From contig NC_089587.1 of assembly GCF_019320115.1 (NCBI RefSeq), positions 103,881,861 through 103,945,860 on the forward strand: a stretch of DNA of 64,000 nt. Reading direction: 5' to 3'. Below, one piece after another: positions 24,059-36,079 of this stretch. Position 1 is the stretch's first letter, and each line of letters starts with the position of its first letter. The notes under the pieces are model-generated. The model was not told the origin of the DNA. It did no database searches and saw nothing but the letters and a program-made list of their open reading frames with translations. Both the position numbers and the translations under genes were made by a program. This DNA is from Miscanthus floridulus (taxonomy: Eukaryota; Streptophyta; Magnoliopsida; Poales; Poaceae).

Positions 24059-25324
24059 CACAATTGTCCAACGGATAGCAAGTTGAAACACAATGAAGCA
24101 ACATATAGCACATTGGAGATAGAATGATCATTTGATATTGCCACTTTGTCCAATCCTTTGACCTTGCCCTTTGAGTTATCTCCAAATGTGATTCTTTCTT
24201 GCCCATCTACTTCATCTAGTGAGGTGAACATATGAGGATCACCGGTCATATGTTGTGTGCAACCACTATCAATAACCCAATGACTTCCACCGGTCTTGTA
24301 GTTCACCTACACACAAGAGATCAAGCTTTAGGAACCCAAACTTGTTGAGGGCCCTTCACCTTCTCAACAAGTGACTTTGCAACCCAAATTTTATTAGGCC
24401 TATTCTTGTTGGGAGGACCTAGGAACATCACTTTCATCTTTCCACTAGAATCCTTTCTAAGCATGTAGTGAGCATTAAAGGCAAAGGGTCTAGCATGCTT
24501 GGACAAGGGTTGTGGTGGTGGAGTTTGGCACTCATGAGCAAAGTGGCCTTCTTGTCCACACTCAAAGCATCTCTTTGGCTTTGGCTTTGGCTTTGATTGT
24601 TGTTGTTGAGCTTGAGCCTTCTTCTCTTTGTTTGCCATGTACCCAATGGCACTTCTATCCATCTTCATGATGGTGTTCATTAGAAGCTCACTTTGAAGAT
24701 ATTTGCCTCTAGTGAACTTGCTCAATCCAATCTTGAGATGCTCTTTTTCCAACTTGAGCTTCTTGTTCTCTTCCTTGAGTGCATCACTACTTTTATCTTC
24801 TTTGAGTGCAACCTTGTTTCTTTCTTCCTTGAGTTTCTTGTTTTCTTCTTTTAGCTTCTCATTCTCAAGAATCAAGTCACCATCATGATCAAGATTTTCT
24901 AGCACAATGGTGTTGTGGATTTTGAACTCTTCACTCTTTTTTAGCTTTTCGTTGTCATACTTGAGCTTGACATACTCATCATAGTCATTGCACTCAACCA
25001 CTTGCTTGCCTTTGCCACTAGATCCTTGCTCAATGCTCTCATCAATTAAATCATCACATGATGTAGCTATATCAATCTTAACAACATCGTTAATAGCATC
25101 ATGTGGCTCATTGGGTAAAAATTCTTGAGCAATAACAAGATTGTCATGATTAATCTTGAGAGTAGTGTATTCATCTTTTAGCTTGTTATGGCTAGTGATG
25201 AGCTCTTTGTGCACCCACTCAAGTTTATTATGTTTATCTTGAAGCTCTTTCTTAGAAGATTTGAGCTCCTTGAGTTTGGATGACATAGCATCATTTGCTT
25301 CTCTAAGCTCAACACTAGCCTTTT
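24059..25324 (-). repeat. Array copy 2
   Basis: Protease fragment 24059-24306 (VIDSGCTQHM intact), gag-C 24321-25324, open through coiled coil and intact knuckle. Left junction short type, right junction long type. It is one of the least damaged gag-C copies: the frame continues 383 codons across the long junction into the next protease fragment. Confidence 0.9.
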
Positions 25325-26693
25325 CCACTAGATATAGGTTGTTGTATCTAAGTCCTTTGAATATCACATGATCATCATCCTTCTTAGATACAACAACCTC
25401 CTTCTTGGTAAACAAGCATTGGAAGCCAAGATCACACAATTGTCCAACAGATAGCAAGTTGAAACTCAACATAGCAACTTATAGCACATTGGAGATGGAA
25501 TGATCATTTGATATTGCCACTTTGCCCAATCGTTTGACCTTGACCTTTGAGTTATCTCCAAATGTGATTCTTTCTTGTCCATCTACTTCTTCATCTAGTG
25601 AGGTGAACATACGAGGATCACCGGTCATATGTTGTGTGCAACCACTATCAATAACCCAATGACTTGCACCGGTCTTGTAGTTCACCTATACACAAGAGAT
25701 CAAGCTTTAGGAACCCAAACTTGTTGAGGGCGCTTCACCTTATCAACAAGTGACTTTGCAACCCAAATTTTCTTAGGCCTATTCTTGTTGGGAGAACCTA
25801 AGAACATCACTTTCATCTTTCCACTAGAATCCTTTCTAAGCATGTAGTGAGCATTGAAGGCAAAGGGTCTAGCATGCTTGGGCAAGGGTTGTGGTGGTGG
25901 AGTTTGGCACTCATGAGCAAAGTGGCCTTCTTGTCCACACTCAAAGCATCTCTTTGGCTTTGATTGTTGTTGTTGAGCTTGAGCCTTCTTCTCTTTGTTT
26001 GCCATGTACCCAATGCCACTTCTATCCATCTTCATGACGGTGTTCATTAGAAGCTCACTTTGAAGATATTTGCCTCTAGTGAACTTGCTCAATCCAATCT
26101 TGAGATGCTCTTTTTCCAACTTGAGCTTCTTGTTCTCTTCCTTGAGTGCATCACTACTTTTATCTTCCTTGAGTGCAACCTTGTTTCTTTCTTCCTTGAG
26201 TTTCTTGTATTCTTCTTTTAGCTTCTCATTCTCAAGAAGCAAGTCACCATCATGATCAAGATTTTCTAGCACAATGGTGTTGTGGATTTTGAACTCTTCA
26301 AACTCTTTTTTAGCTTTTCATTGTCATACTTGAGCTTGACATACTCAACATAGTTATTGCACTCAACCACTTACTTGCCTTTGCCACTAGATCCTTGCTC
26401 AATGCTCTCATCAATTAAATCATCACATGATGTAGCTATATCAATCTTAACAACATCGTTAGTAGCATCATGTGGCTCATTGGGTAAAAATTCTTGAGCA
26501 ATAACAAGATTGTCATGATTAATCTTGAGAGTAGTGTATTCATCTTTTAGCTTGTTATGGCTAGTGATGAGCTCTTTGTGCACCCACTCAAGTTTATCAT
26601 GTTTATCTTTAAGCTCTTTCTTAGAAGATTTGAGCGCCTTGAGTTTGGATGACATAGTATCATTTGCTTCTCTAAGCTCAACACTAGCCTTTT
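25325..26693 (-). repeat. Array copy 3
   Basis: Protease 25325-25685 with the GASHW variant and intact DSG; gag-C 25700-26693 with VDK near its end, a single KPK unit, and a TAA stop after GSSGKGK (26371 region). The frame is also broken near 26305. Confidence 0.9.
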
Positions 26694-28075
26694 CTACTAG
26701 ATATAGGTTGTTGTATCTAAATCCTGTGAATATCACATGATCATCATCCTTCTTGGATACAACAACCTCCTTCTCGGTAAACAAGCATTGGAAGCCAAGA
26801 TCACACAATTGTCCAACGGATAGCAAGTTGAAACTCAACATATCAACTTATAGCACATTGGAGATGGAATGATCATTTGATATTGCCACTTTGCCCAATC
26901 TTTTGACCTTGCCCTTTGAGTTATCTCCAAATGTGATTCTTTCTTGCCCATCTACTTCTTCATCTAGTGAGTTGAACATACGAGAATCACCGGTCATATA
27001 TTGTGTGCAACCACTATCAATAATCCAATGACTTGCACCGGTCTTGTAGTTCACCTACACACAAGAGATCAAGCTTTAGGAACCCAAACTTGTTGAGGGC
27101 CCTTCACCTTATCAACAAGTGACTTTGCAACCCAAATTTTTTTAGGCCTATTCTTGTTGGGAGAACCTAAGAACATCACTTTTATCTTTCCACTAGAATC
27201 CTTTCTAAACATGTAGTGAGCATTGAAGGCAAAGGGTCTAGCATGCTTGGGCAAGGGTTGTGGTGGTGGAGTTTGGCACTCACGAGCAAAGTGACCTTCT
27301 TGTCCACACTCAAAGCATCTCTTTGGCTTTGGCTTTGGCTTTGATTGTTGTTGTTGAGCTTGAGTTTTATTCTCTTTGTTTGCCATGTACCCAATGCCAC
27401 TTCTATCCATCTTCATGATGGTGTTCATTAGAAGCTCACTTTGAAGATATTTGCCTCTAGTGAACTTGCTCAATCCAATCTTGAGATGCTCTTTTTCCAA
27501 CTTGAGCTTCTTGTTCTCTTCCTTGAGTGCATCACTACTTTTATCTTCCTTGAGTGCAACCTTGTTTCTTTCTTCCTTGAGTTTCTTATTTTCTTCTTTT
27601 AGCTTCTCATTCTCAAGAATCAAGTCACCATCATGATTAAGATTTTCTAGCACAATGGTGTTGTGGATTTTGAACTCTTCAAACTCTTTTTTAGCTTTTC
27701 ATTGTCATACTTGAGCTTGACATACTCAACATAGTCATTGCACTCAACCACTTGCTTACCTTTACCACTAGATCCTTGCTCAATGCTCTCATCAATTAAA
27801 TCATCACATGATGTAGCTATATCAGTATTAACAACATCATTAGTAGCATCATGTGGCTCATTGGGTAAAAATTCTTGAGCAATAACAAGATTTGTCATGA
27901 TTAATCTTGAGAGTAGTGTATTCATCTTTTAGCTTGTTATGGCTAGTGATGAGCTCTTTCTGCACCCACTCAAGTTTATCATGTTTATCTTTAAGCTCTT
28001 TCTTAGAAGATTTGAGCTCCTTATGTTTGGATGACATAGCATCATTTGCTTCTCTAAGCTCAACACTAGCCTTTT
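26694..28075 (-). repeat. Array copy 4
   Basis: Protease 26694-27054 with GASHW and CTQYM variants; gag-C 27069-28075 with VDK, intact knuckle (FARECQ variant). Extra or missing bases near 27690 and 27890 break the coiled-coil frame. No TAA after GSSGKGK. Confidence 0.9.
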
Positions 28076-29466
28076 CCACTAGATATAGGTTGTTGTATCT
28101 AAATCCTTTGAATATCACATGATCATTATCCTTCTTGGATACAACAACCTCCTTCTCGGTAAACAAGCATTGGAAGCCAAGATCACATAATTGTCCAACG
28201 GATAGCAAGTTGAAACTCAATGAAGCAACATATAGCACATTGGAGATGGAATGATCATTTGATATTGCCACTTTGCCTAATCCTTTAACCTTACCATTTG
28301 AGTTATCTCTAAATGTGATTCTTTCTTACCCATCTACTTCTTCATCTAGTGAGGTGATCATACGAGGATGATCGGTCATATGTTATGTGCAACCACTATC
28401 AATAACCCAATGACTTCCACCGGTCTTGTAGTTCACCTACACACAAGAGATCAAGCTTTAGGAACCCAAACTTGTTGAGATTGTTGAGGGCCCTTCACCT
28501 TCTCAACAAGTGACTTTGTAACCCAAATTTTCTTAGGCCTATTCTTATTGGGAGGACCTAAGAACATCACTTTCATCTTTCCACTAGAATCCTTTCTAAG
28601 CATGTAGTGAGTATTAAAGGCAAAGGGTCTAGCATGCTTGGGCAAGGGTTATGGTGGTGGAGTTTGGCACTCATGAGCAAAGTAGCCTTCTTGTCCACAC
28701 TCAAAGCATCTCTTTGGCTTTGGCTTTGGCTTTGATTGTTGTTGTTGAGCTTGAGCCTTCTTCTCTTTGTTTGCCATGTACCAAATGTCACTTCTATCCA
28801 TCTTCATGACGGTGTTCATTAGAAGCTCACTTTGAAGATATTTGCCTCTAGTGAACTTGCTCAATCCAATCTTGAGATACTCTTTTCACAACTTGAGCTT
28901 CTTGTTCTCTTCCTTGAGTGCATCACTACTTTTATCTTCCTTGAGTGCAACCTTGTTTCTTTCTTCCTTGAGTTTCTTATTTTCTTCTTTTAGCTTCTCA
29001 TTCTCAAGAATCAAGTCACCATCATGATCAAGATTTTCTAGCACAATGGTGTTGTGGATTTTGAACTCTTCAAACTCTTTCTTTAGCTTTTCATTGTCAT
29101 ACTTGAGCTTGACATACTCATCATAGTCATTGCACTCAACCACTTGCTTGCCTTTGCCACTAGATCCTTCCTCAATGCTCTTATCAATTAAATCATCATA
29201 TGATGTAGCTATATCAATCTTAACAACATCGTTAGTAGCATCATGTGGCTCATTGGGTAAAAATTCTTGAGCAATAACAAGATTGTCATGATTAATCTTG
29301 AGAGTAGTGTATTTATCTTTTAGCTTGTTATGGCTAGTGATGAGCTCTTTGTGCACCCACTCAAGTTTATCATGTTTATCTTTAAGCTCTTTCTTAGAAG
29401 ATTTGAGCTCCTTGAGTTTGGATGACATAGCATCATTTGCTTCTCTAAGCTCAACACTAGCCTTTT
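28076..29466 (-). repeat. Array copy 5
   Basis: Protease 28076-28436 with DSG present but stops downstream of it in the FGDNSK region; gag-C 28451-29466 with an 8-residue-scale insertion near the gag end (about 28478-28490), knuckle variant EGYFAHEC, and the CTTTTCACAAC frame-changing variant at about 28870 that it shares only with copy 11. Confidence 0.9.
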
Positions 29467-30853
29467 CCACTAGATATAGGTTGTTGTATCTAAATCCTTT
29501 GAATATCATATGATCATCATCCTTCTTGGATACAACAACCTCCTTCTCGGAAACAAGCATTGGAAGCCAAGATCATACAATTGTCCAACGGATAGTAAGT
29601 TGAAACTCAACATAGCAACTTATAGCACATTGAAGATGGAATGATCATTTGATATTGCCACTTTGCCCAATCCTTTGATCTTGCCCTTTGAGTTATCTCC
29701 AAATGTGATTCTTTCTTGCCCATCTACTTCTTCATCTAGTGAGGTGAATATACAAGGATCACCGGTCATATGTTGTGTGCAACCACTATCAATAACCTAT
29801 TGACTTCCACCGGTCTTGTAGTTCACCTACACACAAGAGATCAAGCTTTAGGAATCCAAACTTGTTGAGGGCCCTTCACCTTCTCAACAGGTGACTTTGC
29901 AACCCAAATTTTCTTAGGCCTATTCTTGTTGGGAGGACCTATGAACATCACTTTCATCTTTCCACTAGAATCCTTTCTAAGCATGTAGTGAGCATTAAAG
30001 GCAAAGGGTCTAGCATGCTTGGGCAAGGGTTGTGGTGGTGGAGTTTGGCACTCATGAGCAAAGTGGCCTTCTTGTCCACACTCAAAGCATCTCTTTGGCT
30101 TTGGCTTTGGCTTTGGCTTTGATTGTTGTTGTTGAGCTTGAGCCTTCTTCTCTTTGTTTGCCATGTACCCAATGCCACTTCTATCTATCTTCATGACGGT
30201 ATTCATTAGAAGCTCACTTTGAAGATATTTGCCTCTAGTGAACTTGCTCAATCCAATCTTGAGATGCTCTTTTTCCAACTTGAGCTTCTTGTTCTCTTCC
30301 TTGAGTGCATCACTAGTTTTATCTTCCTTGAGTGCAACCTTGTTTCTTTCTTCCTTGAGTTTCTTGTTTTCTTCTTTTAGCTTCTCATTCTCAAGAATCA
30401 AGTCACCATCATGATCAAGATTTTCTAGCACAATGGTGTTGTGGATTTTGAACTCTTCAAACTCTTTCTTTAGCTTTTCATTGTCATACTTGAGCTTGAC
30501 ATACTCATCATAGTCATTGCACTCAACCACTTACTTGCCTTTGCCACTAGATCCTTGCTCAATGCTCTTATCAATTAAATCATCACATGATGTAGCTATA
30601 TCAATCTTAACAACATCGTTAGTAGCATCATGTGGCTCATTGGGTAAAAATTCTTGAGCAATAACAAGATTGTCATGATTAATTTTGAGAGTAGTGTATT
30701 CATCTTTTAGCTTGTTATGGCTAGTGATGAGCTCTTTGTGCACCAACTCAAGTTTATCATGTTTATCTTGAAGCTCTTTCTTAGAAGATTTGAGCTCCTT
30801 GAGTTTGGATGACATAGCATCATTTGCTTCTCTAAACTCAACACTAGCCTTTT
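29467..30853 (-). repeat. Array copy 6
   Basis: Protease 29467-29827 has a stop in place of Trp before VIDSG, so it is dead. Gag-C 29841-30853 has four KPK units and an intact knuckle; a TAA follows GSSGKGK at about 30531. Confidence 0.9.
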
Positions 30854-32235
30854 CCACTAGATATAGGTTGTTGTATCAAAATCCTTTGAATATCACATGA
30901 TCATCATCCTTCTTGAATACAACAACCTCCTTCTCGGTAAACAAGCATTGGAAGTCAAGGTCACACAATTGTCTAACGGATAGCAAGTTGAAACTCAACA
31001 TAGCAACTTATAGCATATTGGAGATGGAATGATTATTTGATATTGCCACTTTGCCCAATCCTTTGACCTTGACCTTTGAGTTATCTCCAAATGTGATTCT
31101 TTCTTGTCCATCTACTTCTTCATCTAGTGAGGTGAACATACGAGGATCACCGGTCATATGTTGTGTGCAACCATTATCAATAACCTAATGACTTCCACCG
31201 GTCTTGTAGTTCACCTACACATAAGAGATCAAGCTTTAGGAACCCAAACTTGTTGAGGGCCCTTCACCTTCTCAACAAGTGACTTTGCAACCCAAATTTT
31301 CTTAGGCCTACTCTTGTTGGGAGGACCTTTGAACATCACTTTCATCTTTCCACTAGAATCCTTTCTAAGTATGTAGTGAGCATTGAAGGCAAAGGGTCTA
31401 GCATGCTTGGGCAAGGGTTGTGGTGGTGGAGTTTGGCACTCATGAGCAAAGTGGCCTTCTTGTCCACACTCAAAGCATCTCTTTGGCTTTGGCTTTGGCT
31501 TTGATTGTTGTTGTTGAGCTTGAGCCTTCTTCTCTTTATTTGCCATGTACCCAATATCACTTCTATCCATCTTCATGAACGTGTTTATTAGAAGCTCACT
31601 TTGAAGATATTTGCCTCTAGTGAACTTGCTCAATCCAATCTTGAGATGCTCTTTTTCTAACTTGAGCTTCTTGTTCTCTTCCTTGAGTGCATCACTACTT
31701 TTATCTTCCTTGAGTGCAACCTTGTTTCTTTCTTCCTTGAGTTTCTTGTTTTCTTCTTTTAGCTTCTCATTCTCAAGAATCAAGTCACCATCATGATCAA
31801 GATTTTCTAGCACAATGGTGTTGTGGATTTTGAACTCTTCAAACTCTTTCTTTAGCTTTTCATTGTCATACTTGAGCTTGACATACTCATCATAGTCATT
31901 GCACTCAACCACTTACTTGCCTTTGCCACTAGATCCTTGCTCAATGCTCTTATCAATTAAATCATCATATGATGTAGCTATATCAATCTTAACAACATCG
32001 TTAGTAGCATCATGTGGCTCATTGGGTAAAAATTCTTGAGCAATAACAAGATTGTCGTGATTAATCTTGAGAGTAGTGTATTCATCTTTTAGCTTGTTAT
32101 GGCTAGTGATGAGCTCTTTGTGCACCAACTCAAGTTTATCATGTTTATCTTTAAGCTCTTTCTTAGAAGATTTGAGCTCCTTGAGTTTGGATGACATAGC
32201 ATCATTTGCTTCTCTAAGCTCAACACTAGCCTTTT
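30854..32235 (-). repeat. Array copy 7
   Basis: Protease 30854-31215 has the same Trp-to-stop change as copy 6 and a DSG-to-DNG change in the active site. Gag-C 31229-32235 has an intact knuckle and a TAA after GSSGKGK at about 31913. Confidence 0.9.
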
Positions 32236-33617
32236 CCACTAGATATAGGTTGTTGTATCTAAATCCTTTGAATATCACATGATCATCATCTTTCTTGGAT
32301 ATAACAACCTCCTTCTTGGTAAAACAAGCATTGAAAGCCAAGATCACACAATTATCTAACGGATAGCAAGTTGAAACTCAATGAAGCAAAATATAGCACA
32401 TTGGAGATGTAATGATAATTTTATATTGCCACTTTGCCCAATCTTTTGAACTTGCCCTTTGAGTTATCTCCAAATGTGATTCTTTCTTGCTCATCTACTT
32501 CTTCATCTAGTGAGGTGAACATACGAGGATCACCGGTCATATGTTGTGTGCAACCACTATCAATAACCCAATGACTTGTACCGGTCTTGTAGTTCACCTA
32601 CACACAAGAGATCAAGCTTTAGGAACCCAAACTTGTTGAGGGCCCTTCACCTTATCAACAAGTGACTTTGTAACCCAAATTTTCTTAGGCCTATTCTTGT
32701 TGGGAGAACCTAAGAACATCACTTTCATCTTTCCACTAGAATCCTTTTAAGCATGTAGTGAGCATTTAAGGCAAAGGGTCTAGCATGCTTGGGCAAAGGT
32801 TATGGTGGTGGAGTTTGGCACTAATGAGCAAAGTGGCTTTCTTGTCCACACTCAAAGTATCTCTTTGGCTTTGGCTTTGGCTTTGATTGTTGTTGTTGAG
32901 CTTAAGCCTTCTTCTCTTTGTTTGTCATGTACCCAATGCCACTTCTATCTATCTTCATGACGGTATTCATTAGAAGCTCACTTTAAAGATATTTGTCTCT
33001 AGTGAACTTGCTCAATCCAATCTTGAGATGCTCTTTTTCCAACTTGAGCTTCTTGTTCTCTTCCTTGAGTGCATCACTACTTTTATCTTCCTTGAGTGCA
33101 ACCTTGTTTCTTTCTTCCTTGAGTTTCTTGTTTTCTTCTTTTAGCTTCGCATTCTCAAGAATCAAGTCACCATCATGATCAAGATTTTCTAGCACAATGG
33201 TGTTGTGGATTTTGAACTCTTTAAACTCTTTCTTTAGCTTTTCATTGTCATACTTGACCTTGATATACTCATCATAGTCATTGTACTCAATCACTTACTT
33301 ACCTTTGCCACTAGATCCTTGCTCAATGCTCTTATCAATTAAATCATCACATGATATAGCTATATCAATCTTAACAACATCGTTAGTAGCATCATGTGGC
33401 TCATTGGGTAAAAATTCTTGAGCAATAACAAGATTGTCATGATTAATCTTGAGAGTAGTGTATTCATCTTTTAGCTTGTTATGGCTAGTGATGTGCTCCT
33501 TGTGCACCCACTCAAGTTTATCATGTTTATCTTTAAGCTCTTTCTTAGAAGATTTGAGCTCCTTAAGTTTGAATGACATAGCATCATTTGCTTCTCTAAG
33601 CTCAACACTAGCCTTTT
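32236..33617 (-). repeat. Array copy 8
   Basis: Protease 32236-32598; gag-C 32612-33617. The first knuckle Cys is changed to Tyr (about 32848), a base is missing near 32746, further stops occur near 32905 and 32985, and TAA follows GSSGKGK. It carries the VDK variant of copies 3, 4 and 9. Confidence 0.9.
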
Positions 33618-34906
33618 CCACTAGATATAGGTTGTTGTATCTAAATCCTTTAAATATCACATGATCATCATCCTTCTTGGATACAACAACCTCCTTCTCG
33701 GTAAACAAGCATTGGAAGCCAAGATCACACAATTGTCCAACAGATAGCAAGTTGAAACTCAACATAGCAACTTATAGCACATTGGAGATGGAATGATCAT
33801 TTGATATTGCCACTTTGCCCAATCCTTTGACCTTGCCCTTTGAGTTATCTCCAAATGTGATTCTTTCTTGCCCATCTACTTCTTCATCTAGTGAGGTGAA
33901 CATACGAGGATTACCGGTCATATATTGTGTGCAACCACTATCAATAACCCAATGACTTGCACCGGTCTTGTAGTTCACCTACACACAAGAGATCAAGCTT
34001 TAGGAACCCAAACTTATTGAGGGCCCTTCACCTTATCAACAAGTGACTTTGCAGCCCAAATTTTCTTAGGCCTATTCTTGTTAGGAGAACCTAAGAACAT
34101 CACTTTCATCTTTCTACTAGAATCCTTTCTAAGCATGTAGTGAGCATTGAAGGCAAAGGGTCTAGCATGCTTGGGCAAGGGTTGTGGTTGTGGAGTTTGG
34201 CACTCATGAGCAAAGTGGCCTTCTTGTCCACACTCAAAGCATCTCTTTGGCTTTGGCTTTGGCTTTGGCTTTGATTGTTGTTGTTGAGCTTGAGCCTTCT
34301 TCTCTTTGTTTGTCATGTACCCAATGTAACTTCTATCCATCTTCATGACGGTGTTTATTAGAAGCTTACTTTGAAGATATTTGTCTCTAGTGAACTTGCT
34401 CAATCCAATCTTGAGATGCTCTTTTTCCAACTTGAATTTCTTGTTCTCTTCCTTGAGTGCATCACTACTTTTATCTTCCTTGAGTGCAACCTTATTTTTT
34501 TCTTCCTTGAGTTTCTTGTTTTCTTCTTTTAGCTTCTCATTCTCAACAATCAAGTCACCATCATGATCAAGATTTTCTAGCACAATGGTGTTGCGGATTT
34601 TGAATTCTTCAAACTCTTTCTCTAGCTTTTCATTGTCATACTTGAGCTTGACATACTCATCATAGTCATTGCACTCAACCACTTGCTTGCCTTTGCCACT
34701 AGATCCTTGCTCAATGCTCTCATCAATTAAATCATCACATGATGTAGCTATATCAATCTTAACAACATCATTAGTAGCATCATATGGCTCATTGGGTAAA
34801 AATTCTTGAGCAATAACAAGATTGTCATGATTAATCTTGAGAGTAGTGTATTCATCTTTTAGCTTGTTATGGCTAGTGATGAGCTCTTTGTGCACCCACT
34901 CAAGTT
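33618..34906 (-). repeat. Array copy 9
   Basis: Protease 33618-33978 with GASHW and CTQYM; gag-C 33993-34906 open through coiled coil and intact knuckle with four KPK units. It has IVENEKL and EEKNK variants shared with copy 10. The right junction is short type. Confidence 0.9.
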
Positions 34907-36079
34907 CACAATTGTCCAACAGATAGCAAGTTGAAACACAATGAAGCAACATATAGCACATTGGAGATGGGATGATCATTTGATATTGCCACTTTGCCCA
35001 ATCCTTTGATCTTGCCCTTTGAGTTATCTCCAAATGTGATTCTTTCTTGCCCATCTACTTCTTCATCTAGTGAGGTGAACATATGAGGATCTCCGGTCAT
35101 ATGTTGTGTGCAACCACTATCAATAACCCAATGACTTCCACCGGTCTTGTAGTTCACCTACACACAAGAGATCAAGCTTTAGGAACCCAAACTTGTTGAG
35201 GGCTCTTCACCTTCTCAACAAGTGACTATGTAACCCAAATTTTCTTAGGCCTATTCTTGTTGGGAGGACCTAAGAACATCACTTTCATCTTTTCACTAGA
35301 ATCCTTTCTAAGCATTTAGTGAGCATTGAAGGCAAAGGGTCTAGCATGCTTGGAGAAGGGTTGTGGTGGTGGAGTTTGGCACTCATGAGCAAAGTGACCT
35401 TCTTGTTCACACTCAAAGCATCTCTTTGGCTTTGGCTTTGGCTTTGATTGTTGTTGTTGAGCTTGAGCCTTCTTCTCTTTGTTTGCCATGTACCCAATGC
35501 CACTTCTATCCATCTTCATGACGGTATTCATTAGAAGCTCACTTTAAAGATATTTGCCTCTAGTGAACTTGCTCAATCTAATCTTGAGATGCTCTTTTTC
35601 CATCTTGATCTTCTTGTTCTCTTCCTTGAGTGCATCACTACTTTTATCTTCCTTGAGTGCAACCTTATTTTTTTCTTCCTTGAGTTTCTTGTTTTCTTCT
35701 TTTAGCTTCTCATTCTCAACAATCAAGTCACCATCATGATCAAGATTTTCTAGCACAATGGTGTTGTGGATTTTGAACTCTTCAAACTCTTTCTCTAGCT
35801 TTTCATTGTCATACTTGAGCTTGACATACTCATCATAGTCATTGCACTCAACCACTTGCTTGCCTTTGCCACTAGATCCTTGCTCAATGCTCTTATTAAT
35901 TAAATCATCACATGATGTAGCTATATCAATCTTAACAACATCATTAGTAGCATCATGTGGCTCATTGAGTAAAAATTTTTGAGCAATAACAAGATTGTCA
36001 TGATTAATCTTGAGAGTAGTGTATTCATCTTTTAGCTTGTTATGGCTAGTGATGAGCTCTTTGTGCATCCACTCAAGTT
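34907..36079 (-). repeat. Array copy 10
   Basis: Short unit on both sides. Protease piece 34907-35157 with intact VIDSGCTQHM; gag-C 35172-36079 with the knuckle changed to CFECEQEGHF (Gly to Glu) and a stop near 35545. Shares IVENEKL/EEKNK with copy 9. Confidence 0.9.
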
